From Deltaproteobacteria bacterium (GTDB taxonomy: Bacteria; Desulfobacterota; Binatia; Bin18), in contig JACQEL010000183.1 of the NCBI GenBank assembly GCA_016200595.1, positions 1 to 10,848 on the forward strand: 10,848 nt of DNA, given 5' to 3'. The position numbers were made by a program, and so were the translations under genes. This document shows, piece by piece, positions 1 through 7,970 of this stretch (the first letter of the stretch is position 1; each line of letters begins with the position of its first letter). The notes below the pieces were generated by a model. The model did no database searches and had not been told where the DNA came from. It saw only the letters and a program-made list of their open reading frames with translations.

Positions 1-133
1 CGTCCATCTTTGCAGTGTACGTCCCGATCACGTCAGTGCCTCGGATAAGAACGAACTTTCCTCCTGCGGTTCCAAGGAGTTCATTCTTGTGCTGTTCGTA
101 GGTCTTGAGTTCGGATTCGAGAATCATTGTCAT
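1..133 (-). CDS. DUF5678-like small protein, N-terminal part (cut by window edge)
   Basis: The first 44 codons of a minus-strand gene are visible, starting at ATG 133-131, with a second in-frame ATG two codons later. A purine-rich AAGGAA lies about 8 bases before the first ATG and favours it. The peptide opens MTMILESELKTYEQHKNEL and continues into GKFVLIRGTDVIGTY. I recognise this as the start of small DUF5678-type proteins: a short amphipathic helix followed by a GKFVLI-like strand pair. Function of the family is unknown. It follows the Res stop codon by 57 bases with no visible terminator, so it may be read through from the R-M operon. The 3' end lies outside the window. Family assignment is from memory of the motif; the reading frame itself is clear. 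Confidence 0.7.
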   Translation of the reverse strand, partial: MTMILESELKTYEQHKNELLGTAGGKFVLIRGTDVIGTYTAKMD

Positions 134-190
134 AGCGAGCTTCCTTCTTTTTTCTTCCTACGATTCCATTTTCGACCAAGTGAGGCAGGA

Positions 191-2857
191 TCAGATCTTC
201 CTCACAGTAAACGCGGCCACCGATCCCTGCAGAGTTCGGCTTGCGGTAATAGCGTCGTGGGGAATCAGAAGGTAAGACCAGGGCTTACCGCCGTGTGCGT
301 GCTCATGGGCGGTGGCGCGTTCGCACCAGGCGACTGCTGCACGCGCTTTGGCAAGCACTTCCTCGTCCTCCATTTCGCTGGAGCGTTTCGGCTCGCACAA
401 GAATTTGGCGTCACGAGTTTCGACGACGAAGTCCGGCTCGTAGGACTGGTCATGCCGGTAGTGAATCTGGAACCGTCCCTTCGCGGGCTTAACCCATTTC
501 AGCACGCTTTCGTCGTCTTCTAAGATCACGGCAAAGCGGCGTTCCGGGTCGGAGTCGAATTTCTGTATCGGATAGAGGCAGCGGCGAAACCCTCCGAAGA
601 GCATCCCACGAATGTACTGCCGCTCCTCAACTGGCGCACGAAAGTTCCGGATACCTTCTTCTGTAGGAGCGGAGTAGTTGTTCGGGCGCAGGGTTGTGAA
701 CCCTTTGCTGACGTAGGTCTCATACGCGGTCGCGCGTTCCCAGTGATGGGCCTGCATCTGTGCATGGATCAGTTCGGCAAGCCGCTGTTGGTAGTATTGC
801 AGCACATTGTGCACCGCGGCTTCGTCCGGCAGGTACGAGCGCAAATACGTGACTACTTGCCCGGCCAGCTTGTAGAGCAGGTCAGCGTGATCGTCGTAGC
901 TGATATCGTCAAAGTCTATCAGGGCACGCACAAGATAGTTTTCGGCGCGGCTCTCCTCGGCGAGACCATCTCCACTCACTAATCTCTCTCGTGCATGCGT
1001 CCGCAGATGTTGGATGAGAATGTCCATTGCCACAGGCTGGAGGCGGATGCCGCTCACGTCAAGGTCAAAGTCATGAAAGCCGGAGGTTACCTCGCCCTTT
1101 GGCAGAACGACGATCCGGGGGATATCAATGGACCGCTCGATGTAGAGGTCTGTCGTTTTGGCCACGACCTCAGCAATGTTGGGCTGTTTAGTGATCCCTG
1201 CTAATTCGCTCTGAGCCGGGGTGTAAACGGCTTCCACTTCGCGGATGATCTGCGCCTGTATCTCCGGTGATTGCAGGTCGGCTGAGCGGGGCAGACGCTC
1301 GTATTTCTTGAAGACCTCCACCGCCGCCTTCGCCACTTGCTGCTCGGCGGGGGTGACGAAGATGATCTCTTTCTGCTCTCCGTATGTAGAGGGCGTAGCG
1401 GAGATACGCGCTTCGACTTCGGACGGCACGACTACCGTCTCTTTGCGTTCGAGAGCAATATCACGCCCAATAACGACACCGGTACGGATAATCGAGTTCG
1501 GGTTGTTGGCCTCGTCAATAATGGCCTGGAACTTGTCATGGGCCACGATAGTGAGACGGTCCACAGCCGAGACACCAACACGCTTTCCATACGGCAGGCG
1601 CAGGCCGCGACCGATTGACTGTTCGACCAACGTGCGGGAACTAGCGGCGCGCAGCGGGACGATAGTGTAGAGGTTGGTCACATCCCACCCTTCCTTGAGC
1701 ATATTGACGTGGACGACGATCTCGGTCGGTTCGTTGGGGTTCTCGACCGCGAGCAGCCGTTCCACGGTCTCGTCCCGTTCTTCGCCGCGCTGGTTAGAGT
1801 GAACGGTAATCACCCGGTTCCGATAATGGCCCTCGAAAAAAGAATCATCCTTGATGGTAGCAACAAGCGTATTCGCGTGCTCGGTATCCTGCGCAACGAT
1901 GAGCATAAACGGCTTGACGAGGGGACGATCATTCTGGCGTGCGTAAACTTCCAGTTCCACTTTGACACTTTCGTGAATGCGCACACCGTCCTCTAGTTTC
2001 AGGTGTTCCAGTTGCTCCTCAGTATAAGTAGCCGGGTCAAAGTTTTCGCGGGTGGCGACGGCTGGCTCTTTGACAAAGCCGTCGGCCAGGGCGCTGGAGA
2101 GTGGGTAGCTATAGATGACATTTTTGAAAGGCTGCACTCCATTCGCTGTTTCGATCTGGGGCGTAGCGGTCAGTTCCAAACCCAGAATCGGCTTGAGTTC
2201 GTTGATGGCACGCACGCCTGCGCTGGCGCGGTAGCGGTGCGATTCGTCCATAAGCAGGACGAGGTCGTTCAGCCCGGCGAGGTAGTTGAAGTAGCTTTGG
2301 CCGATATACTCCGACAGCCGCTTGATACGCGGTGCTTTGCCACCACGCACCTCCGAGTTGATCTTGGAGATGTTGAAGATGTTGATATGAATACCGGCAC
2401 CCCCGAACAGGTCTGTCCCGCGGACACCACGCCCGCTTTCGTAATTGTCGCCGGTGATGATCTCGGGCGGGTTGGTAGCAAACTCGGCGATGCCCTGCAG
2501 CACGTATTTGGGCGTGTTCGGCGTGAAATCCGCAATCAGCTTGTTGTAGATGGTGAGATTAGGCGCAAGGACGAAAAAGTGGCGGACACCTTTCGCGAGG
2601 TGGAGGTAGGCGACGAATGCGCCCATCAGTCGCGTTTTGCCGACACCAGTTGCCAGAGCGAAACATAGAGAGGGGAAATCGCGCTCGAAATCGCTCAGGG
2701 TCGGAAACTCGGAGCGGATGGTCTCCAGCGCAAGAGCGAGATCCCGATCTTTCTCCAGCGGGATGAGGTCAGCCACGCGAGCAAGAATCTCCAGTGATTC
2801 GCGTTGTGGGGCACGAAGGCTGAGGCGACCGCTGATAGCGTTGACGTGGCGGTTCAT
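191..2857 (-). CDS. res: Type III-like restriction enzyme, helicase-nuclease subunit (Res)
   Basis: Intact 888-residue protein expected to translocate or switch on DNA using ATP and cleave it, together with a Mod methyltransferase that recognises the site. Superfamily 2 motifs appear in order: Walker A ATGVGKTR (69-76), DEAD-like box MDESH (203-207), motif III TATP (230-233), then KEGWDVTNL (388-396) and the arginine-finger motif QSIGRGLRLP (413-422). Near the C-terminus a PD-(D/E)xK nuclease core is visible: PD at 808-809 and E822-P-K824. Length fits type III Res subunits. Its ATG (2857-2855) overlaps the mod TGA (2854-2856) as ATGA, indicating translational coupling. No lesion is visible, unlike mod and the SNF2 gene upstream. 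A type III Res depends on Mod for recognition, so with mod broken this enzyme is probably idle; that is inference. Confidence 0.93.
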   Translation of the reverse strand: MNRHVNAISGRLSLRAPQRESLEILARVADLIPLEKDRDLALALETIRSEFPTLSDFERDFPSLCFALATGVGKTRLMGAFVAYLHLAKGVRHFFVLAPNLTIYNKLIADFTPNTPKYVLQGIAEFATNPPEIITGDNYESGRGVRGTDLFGGAGIHINIFNISKINSEVRGGKAPRIKRLSEYIGQSYFNYLAGLNDLVLLMDESHRYRASAGVRAINELKPILGLELTATPQIETANGVQPFKNVIYSYPLSSALADGFVKEPAVATRENFDPATYTEEQLEHLKLEDGVRIHESVKVELEVYARQNDRPLVKPFMLIVAQDTEHANTLVATIKDDSFFEGHYRNRVITVHSNQRGEERDETVERLLAVENPNEPTEIVVHVNMLKEGWDVTNLYTIVPLRAASSRTLVEQSIGRGLRLPYGKRVGVSAVDRLTIVAHDKFQAIIDEANNPNSIIRTGVVIGRDIALERKETVVVPSEVEARISATPSTYGEQKEIIFVTPAEQQVAKAAVEVFKKYERLPRSADLQSPEIQAQIIREVEAVYTPAQSELAGITKQPNIAEVVAKTTDLYIERSIDIPRIVVLPKGEVTSGFHDFDLDVSGIRLQPVAMDILIQHLRTHARERLVSGDGLAEESRAENYLVRALIDFDDISYDDHADLLYKLAGQVVTYLRSYLPDEAAVHNVLQYYQQRLAELIHAQMQAHHWERATAYETYVSKGFTTLRPNNYSAPTEEGIRNFRAPVEERQYIRGMLFGGFRRCLYPIQKFDSDPERRFAVILEDDESVLKWVKPAKGRFQIHYRHDQSYEPDFVVETRDAKFLCEPKRSSEMEDEEVLAKARAAVAWCERATAHEHAHGGKPWSYLLIPHDAITASRTLQGSVAAFTVRKI

Positions 2858-4538
2858 TCGTTCCCTCCCGTTGTGAAGAGCGGGAGTTCCACCTGTCCAT
2901 CTTTTCTGGCCTTCACCGTCCGGCCCTTTTTCTCGTTACTTGGAGGGGGAGTGTCTTCAACAGGCGCGGGCGGCAGGTCGGCAATCTTCAGGCTGTAATC
3001 GTCGCGTCCCCATTCACAACGGTTCAGTACGGCCTTGGGAATCTTCTTGAGCGTGAGGTTCGGAAAGGTGTCCGGTTTGGCGCGGAATGCTGTGCAGCAG
3101 ATCAACAGCGTGCGCTCTTCGCCCACTTCATCACTTAAACTGGCGAGTTGGTCGTGGTTGAGATTTTGCGTGGTGACGTAGATGAAGTCTTGTTCGGTAG
3201 AGTAGCCATGCTGCCAATAGACCGAGTCGCTGGGGGCGTAAGTGAAGCCCATGTGTTTGCACATGGCCTCGGCGAGCATGGCGGAGTTGTAGTTCTTGCT
3301 GATGACCCAGTTGCCGTACTTGTCCTGTTCCAGGAGCGATGGAGCAAGCCGGAAGTAACGAAAGCCACCGCCACCTTTCCAGCCGACTGCCTTACTGATG
3401 CCGCCCTGATCCGTGCCGTCGATGACTTTTTGCAGACGCGGAAGGATGTGGGTGTGGCAGTGTTCACCCAACTCAACCATGATCCAGCAGCGACCCATTT
3501 TATGGGCGACGGCGCCAGTCGTGCCAGACCCGGCGAAAGAATCGAGAACCCAATCGCCAGGATTGGTCGCAATCGTAAATAGTCTCTGTATCAGCCTTTC
3601 GGGCTTCGGTGTATCGAAGGCATCAACCTTTCCAAAAAGTGCATGAATCTCCTTTTTTGCCTCATCCGTGTGGCCGACCTCATCGCTAGGCCACCAAGTC
3701 CAAGGGACCATTCCTTCAACCTCAGAGAGATAGCGAATAATATTCGGCTGGGAGCTTTTGTCTTTGCCAAACCATATCCTTCCCTCACTTTTCAATTTGT
3801 TAAATTCCTCTTCTACCGTGCTCCAACAGCGTCCTTCGGGTGGCCTATGAACGACTCCGATTGGCGTTGTGATGGGATACATTTGGTTTGGACGATAGCC
3901 CTGGGCTGTCATAGGGATGGGTCGCCATCTTCCGCGAGGATCGTTGTTAGGATTCTTGTAAACTTTTGCCTGTTCTTCAGTTATCGGTACGCGATTTCTT
4001 ATTGATTTGAAACGCTCAACGTCTTTGGCATAAACAACCACATATTCGTGGACATCGCCTATTGCTTCTCGATTCTCGCGCGAATACCGTTTCTGCCAAA
4101 CGTTGCAAGCAATAAACTTGTCTCTGCCGACAAGTTGGTCCATCAAGACTCGAAGGTAAGGCATCTCATCATCATCGATTGAAATCCATAAAGACCCCTC
4201 GTTGCCGAGGAGTCGCCAAAGGATCTCAAGTCGGGCCTCTATCAAAGATAGCCAGAGTGAGTGCTCTACCCCATCATCGTAATGAGTGTAAGCGGCCCCG
4301 GTATTATAAGGCGGATCGATGTAAATGCACTTGATCTTTCCTGTGAACTCCTGCTCTAAAGCCTTGAGAGCGAGGAGGTTGTCACCGAAGATGGACGGTT
4401 GTCGAACAGGTCGTGGTCGGTGACACGGTGCGCAGCGTGGTAGGAGCGCGCCGAGTCTTCAAGGAGGATCCGGGGTTCGAGCCGGGGGTGATTCTCCTTG
4501 CCGATCTAGGTGAGTTCGAGTTTGGGATTTCTGGTCAT
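2854..4538 (-). pseudogene. mod: Type III-like adenine DNA methyltransferase (Mod), disrupted near the 5' end
   Basis: This is a beta-class N6-adenine methyltransferase of the Mod type: the catalytic motif DPPYNTG comes first (codons at about 4297-4317) and the AdoMet-binding DSFAGSGTTG follows (about 3516-3545), with the usual IDDDE and WxK segments between. The real start is ATG 4538-4536, which overlaps the PIN toxin stop as ATGA and begins MTRNPKLELT, a familiar Mod opening. Codon 11 is TAG (4508-4506) where tryptophan is expected in LTWIGKEN. After DNR (codon 48, 4397-4395) one base is missing before IFGDNLLALK. The only start codon after that is TTG 4245, giving a 463-residue product without DPPY, so it would be inactive. 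Between 4458 and 4246 the frame is open but has no ATG, GTG or TTG. Two genuine mutations or two sequencing errors are both possible. Confidence 0.85.
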
Positions 4539-4972
4539 GGCTGTCTTGCTGACTCCCTCAGTAGTGTGAGGAATGCCCGCGGAGTGAGTATATGGATTCC
4601 CTGATACCCCTCTAAATCCAAAAGATCCTGATCCCCGCTGACGATAACATCTGCCGCTCCCTCGACAGCACACTCCAGGTAGCGGTTATCGGAAGGATCG
4701 CCCTTAATGACATCGAGCGTTAACTCTCCGGGAGTCTGAAGTGCGAGATGAGCAAGTTCATCGAGAAATTCTTGAATCCGCTCTTCAGACAGGCCGTGGC
4801 GCTTGGCTATACGCGGGTACTGTAATACACGCGCGAGTTCTTCCAGGATCACCGGAGAGACGGCAAGCTCAAACTGCTCCGCACGCCAGGCGTCAAGAAT
4901 CTGAGCGGCGTTGCCCCTCGTCGTCAGCACTGCGCTGACGAACACGTTGGCATCAATAACCACCCGAATCAT
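4535..4972 (-). CDS. PIN-domain ribonuclease toxin (COG1569 / PIN_3-like)
   Basis: This 145-residue PIN protein is expected to cleave RNA when freed from its antitoxin. Acidic residues of the PIN site are in place: D7 in VVIDANVFVSA, E44 in SPVILEELARVL, D92/D95 in GDPSDNRYLECA and D114 in VSGDQDLL. This order and the DANVF and GDPSDN signatures match the 'putative toxin component, PIN family' group. Its ATG (4972-4970) overlaps the antitoxin TGA as ATGA. Its own TGA (4537-4535) overlaps the ATG of mod in the same way. The gene therefore sits translationally coupled between the antitoxin and the methyltransferase. No truncation or missing key residue is visible. Confidence 0.9.
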   Translation of the reverse strand: MIRVVIDANVFVSAVLTTRGNAAQILDAWRAEQFELAVSPVILEELARVLQYPRIAKRHGLSEERIQEFLDELAHLALQTPGELTLDVIKGDPSDNRYLECAVEGAADVIVSGDQDLLDLEGYQGIHILTPRAFLTLLRESARQP

Positions 4973-5256
4973 GCGTTGTTACGCTGAGCCTGTGCCCGCA
5001 CTGCCTTCACTGCTTCCGCGACCTCCCGCTCGATAATTTGTGGTGTCACCCGCTTGTTTTTCTGGCGGATGTCATCGACCGTAGCAAAGAGTCTTTCCCG
5101 CCGCTTCGCTCGCTCCTCAAGCTGCCACACCGGCACCACGGCGGCCATAGGCTTGCCAGCTCGCTCGATGACATACTGCTCATTCTGATAACACACATCC
5201 TCTAGAAGCTGGCCAAGGTGCTGTCGCGCCTTGAGGGCGTTAATTTTCTTCGCCAT
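4969..5256 (-). CDS. Phd/YefM-family antitoxin
   Basis: A 95-residue antitoxin of the partner PIN toxin. The N-terminal half has the Phd/YefM pattern: NALKARQHLGQLLEDV (6-21), then YVIERAGKPMAAVVPV (28-43), the DNA-binding and dimerising fold. The charged C-terminal half (about 48-95, rich in R, K, E and Q) is the usual flexible toxin-neutralising tail. A GAGG Shine-Dalgarno ends 8 bases before ATG 5256-5254. It is the first gene of a coupled run antitoxin-toxin-mod-res. Proteins of this family usually repress their own promoter together with the toxin; a candidate promoter and a repeated 8-mer lie just upstream. The pairing with a PIN_3 toxin is common. Confidence 0.9.
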   Translation of the reverse strand: MAKKINALKARQHLGQLLEDVCYQNEQYVIERAGKPMAAVVPVWQLEERAKRRERLFATVDDIRQKNKRVTPQIIEREVAEAVKAVRAQAQRNNA

Positions 5257-5260
5257 GTTA

Positions 5261-5289
5261 AACCTCGCAAGAGATATAAAGAACCTCGC
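5261..5289. promoter_or_regulatory. Direct repeat, candidate antitoxin operator
   Basis: The 8-mer AACCTCGC occurs at 5261-5268 and again at 5282-5289 on the plus strand. The copies are 21 bases apart, about two helical turns, so they would lie on the same face of the DNA. They flank the stretch between the candidate -10 box and the Shine-Dalgarno of the Phd/YefM antitoxin; the near copy includes the GAGG itself. Phd/YefM antitoxins commonly autoregulate by binding repeats at this place. That it is the operator is inference. Confidence 0.35.
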
Positions 5290-5291
5290 TC

Positions 5292-5320
5292 ACCATAGCA
5301 GTTACGAGCAGAAACGCCAA
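5292..5320 (-). promoter_or_regulatory. Candidate sigma-70-like promoter for the TA-mod-res operon
   Basis: On the minus strand TTGGCG (5320-5315) and TATGGT (5297-5292) are separated by exactly 17 bases, each matching four of six consensus positions. The site is in the only gap (5257-5378) between the SNF2 remnant and the antitoxin, 35 bases upstream of the antitoxin ATG. It would drive antitoxin, toxin, mod and res. Promoter prediction by eye is weak evidence. Confidence 0.35.
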
Positions 5321-5378
5321 AGAAATCACAGCGCAAGCTTTTTTCTGAACAGACGCACGAGGCAAGACAGCACAGAGG

Positions 5379-7157
5379 TCACCTCACAATCCAACGAATC
5401 GTGAACAGATGGCTTTTGGTCACCTTCTGTTTGAGGCGAGCCTCTACCTCTGCGATCAAGCCTTCCTTCCTGCTTTCAATTTCATCTTGGGCATCGAAGA
5501 TGTCGCGACGTTTCCTGTGGCGTTGTTTCTCAAGCTCGCTGACTTTACGCCGAAGGTCAACTTTTGTCTGAAGGTCGGCCGCGAGTCGAGCCTCCTTCTT
5601 GAGCGCCTTAATTTGGGCGTCAAGCTCTTTCAGCGTAATCTCCAAACTTTCTTTCAGATCCTCGGCCCATTTGTCAACTTTCTCTAATTCTTGCTCGAAG
5701 TAGTTATTGTTCCGGGCAGCAACTTCCTCAATGATGGCATTGGTCGCGGTCTCTGTCGCCGTGGCCAGGCGCTCTCGCCATTCAGGGAGTACCTCGACTT
5801 CGGTTCCTACCGTGCCGGCTATCGTGAAAAGTCGTTCACAGGTTTCTTGGTCAACTGACGCCTCATCATCCGTGAAGGCGGCAAAGATTAGATGATCCTC
5901 GGTATCGAGTGCTTCGATAGATACTTGGGTAAGTGACAGCCACCCTGTTTGTTCTGCTAAGGTTCTCACAACACTAACTACCGTGCCGTGCTGGCTGTAA
6001 AGGAACGTCACTTCACGCGGAGCGACTTGCCGACTTTTGGATTGGCCGATTAACACCTCGGCCAACGGGTGACCAAGCCGGTAATAAAAGCTTGGCTCCC
6101 CATCTTCTACTCTAGTAAGTAGCTGATACCGTCCGCGCCTGACCCCGTCCTCAGTGAGACCCTCCGGCACGGTTTCCAGGTGGAATGCGTATTGATCGGG
6201 GCGAAAGTTGGCGTACCCTTGCAGTTCGTGTCTCGTCAGATTCCACAGCCATTCCTCGAGGCGGTTGATCTGGCGGAGCGTCTGTTCTCGGTTAAGTCGT
6301 AAGCGTTCGTGCACCTCTTCGTCGAAGTGTTCCAGGAGTTTCTGTCGGGTGTCGGCAAACCGGGCGGCAATTTGCTCGTCAAGTTCTCTCTGCAGAGTGT
6401 TGAACGCCTCCTCGATCTGCGGAGCAGTCCTGCAGTTTTGATAGATTTCTGCAATCTTTCTTTCAAAATCGACCCCAGACTCGATAGCTCCTAAAACCTC
6501 ATCGCTAGCTCCGAACACTCCGTGGAAGAGGCGAAACTTCTCGGAGAGCAACTGGAAGACTCTTACATCGGCCGCGTTCTTTCGATTGAGGAAGTTGATC
6601 ACCACGACATCGTGTTTCTGACCGTACCGATGGCAGCGCCCGATGCGTTGCTCGATACGCTGCGGATTCCAGGGAAGATCGTAGTTCACGACAAGGGCCG
6701 CGAATTGCAAATTAATGCCTTCTGCACCAGACTCTGTGGCGATCAGGATGGAGGCGTGATCATGGAAATGTTCCACTAAGGCTGACCGCAGATCGGCGGT
6801 TCGTGAGCCAGAGATCTCATCACTGCCTTTGTGCCGATCATACCACTCTTTGTATACTTGTTGCGATTCAGGGTCTGCATTTGAGGCATTGAACAGTACG
6901 ATCTGGCCCTTGTAGCCATGTTCCTCAAGGTGTCGCTTTAGATACGCCTGCGTGCGTCGTGACTCAGTGAAGATCACGGCCTTTCGTGCTGCGTTGAGTG
7001 CCGCTAGTTTGTCGAACCCCTTTTCTAATGCCACGAGGAGCGCCTGACCTTTAGCATTCTCTGTTATGGAAACAGCCAGATGCCGATAGGCTTCTAGTTC
7101 CTCAATTTCTGCTCTCAGTAACTGTACCCGCAGCTTATCTTCTATGTTTTCCTCCAC
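5379..7157 (-). pseudogene. SNF2-family helicase, C-terminal half (severed from its N-terminus)
   Basis: This open frame holds the second RecA-like lobe and tail of a large SNF2 / RapA-type DNA translocase, similar to DISARM DrmD helicases. Numbering from the GTG at 7157: RKAVIFTESRRTQ (58-70, motif IV), ISGSRTADLR (115-124), IATESGAEGINLQF (139-152, motif V) and QRIEQRIGRCHRYGQ (166-180, motif VI). These are followed by GVFGASDEVLGAIESG and a long charged coiled coil from about residue 480 to the end, finishing LFTIRWIV. The frame stays open upstream to 7277 and codes an acidic linker (PEEDITEAVAEDF), so the GTG is probably not a natural start. Motif I lies in a different frame (7486-7232); motifs Ia, II and III are missing altogether. 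No Shine-Dalgarno precedes the GTG. It cannot hydrolyse ATP by itself. Confidence 0.85.
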
Positions 7158-7231
7158 AGTCTGTGGAACGGCATCTTCTTCACCCTCTGTCCACTCTTCC
7201 TTGATCTCATCTAGGCTCTCGAAGTCTTCAG

Positions 7232-7486
7232 CTACGGCCTCGGTGATGTCTTCTTCTGGCTGATAATGAGAGCGGCTTCAATTGTTTTCCCCAGTCCGAC
7301 TTCATCGGCAAGAAGCGCACCGCGCGAGAGAGGTGAGCGAAAGGCAAATAATGCCGCTTCAATCTGGTGAGGATTCATATCAACAGTGGCATTGAAGAGG
7401 GATTGCGAGAGCTTTTCCAACTTCTCCGACGAGCACCGCTTGGTCAGTTCGTAGGCGTAATATTGTGAATGATAAGCTGTAGTCAT
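7232..7486 (-). pseudogene. SNF2-family helicase, N-terminal fragment with Walker A
   Basis: 84 codons from ATG 7486-7484, preceded by an AGGAG Shine-Dalgarno. The peptide carries YHSQYYAYELTKRCS near its start, then LNPHQ-like MNPHQIEAALFAFRSP (the Q motif region) and ADEVGLGKTIEAALIISQ, the SNF2 motif I. After ISQ the frame runs into seven unrelated residues and stops. The codons that continue the same protein are in another frame from about 7259 and belong to the acidic linker far downstream in the intact family. So a few hundred codons have been lost between roughly 7261 and 7256, out of frame. Together with the 5379-7157 piece it is one broken gene. It lies 67 bases downstream of the PIN toxin of the HTH-PIN pair. 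Confidence 0.85.
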
Positions 7487-7494
7487 TTCTCGGA

Positions 7495-7512
7495 CTCCTG
7501 AGATCCCTCAGG
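7495..7512 (-). promoter_or_regulatory. Hairpin covering the ribosome binding site of the SNF2 gene
   Basis: Inverted repeat CCTGAG (7497-7502) and CTCAGG (7507-7512) with a 4-base spacer. In the minus-strand mRNA the 3' arm runs into the Shine-Dalgarno CAGGAG (7500-7495), so the stem hides part of it. It could lower translation of the helicase or simply be chance; stem length is only 6. Confidence 0.3.
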
Positions 7513-7553
7513 GAAGAGAAGAAAAAAGCTGAATTCTCATCCCCCTTTCCTGT

Positions 7554-7970
7554 TCAACTGATTCCTTGAAGCGAGATAACCTTTACCTCCGTCACTCGAT
7601 GTATGGGCTTCTCTGGTTTTTCCGTGGTTATCAATTCATCTGCACCGACAGAGATGGCAGCAGCCACGTGGAGTGCATCCATCGCCCCGAGCCCGTGCAT
7701 ATTCGCATGCTGCTGTGCCTTCTCCACAATACGGGGTAGCGTCTTTGCCCAGTGCCTCACGGCAGCAAAGAAGGTCTCGTAGAATTCTACCTCGGTCTGA
7801 CGTTTGCCATAGACTGCTTTGGGAAGGATCTCAAGTTTGAGAAAAGCACTCGAAACGAATTCACGGTCGGGGTCATCGAGGACCTGCATTGCCCTTGCTG
7901 CCACCTCATCCCTTCCACGCACTGCTGCGATAAGCACTCCGGCGTCCAGGTAAGTCTTTTTCTTGCTCAT
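7554..7970 (-). CDS. PIN-domain toxin (VapC-like)
   Basis: A 138-residue PIN-domain protein, expected to be an RNase toxin. Acidic residues: D9 in TYLDAGVLIAAV, E47 in FLKLEILP, D98 in GAMDALHVAAA, and E117 in ITTEKPEKP, where many PIN proteins have Asp. The LGAMDALHVAAAI segment is the strongest signature. Its ATG (7970-7968) overlaps the stop of the HTH protein as ATGA, so the two form a coupled pair. It is only distantly like the other PIN toxin in this window (different spacing around the acidic residues), so it is not a duplicate. Downstream, after 67 bases, the SNF2 fragment begins and may share the transcript. Confidence 0.85.
   Translation of the reverse strand: MSKKKTYLDAGVLIAAVRGRDEVAARAMQVLDDPDREFVSSAFLKLEILPKAVYGKRQTEVEFYETFFAAVRHWAKTLPRIVEKAQQHANMHGLGAMDALHVAAAISVGADELITTEKPEKPIHRVTEVKVISLQGIS

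Noticed and set aside
2003..2668. Plus-strand 221-codon frame
   Set aside because: Antisense shadow of the Res helicase core; composition typical of a shadow frame and no known motif.
4380..4538. Phase-variable (phasevarion) mod gene
   Set aside because: No homopolymer or short tandem repeat is found at the stop or the frameshift.
4413..4604. Plus-strand 63-codon frame in the mod/toxin junction
   Set aside because: It lies wholly antisense to the mod N-terminus and the toxin C-terminus, both recognisable families; no Shine-Dalgarno.
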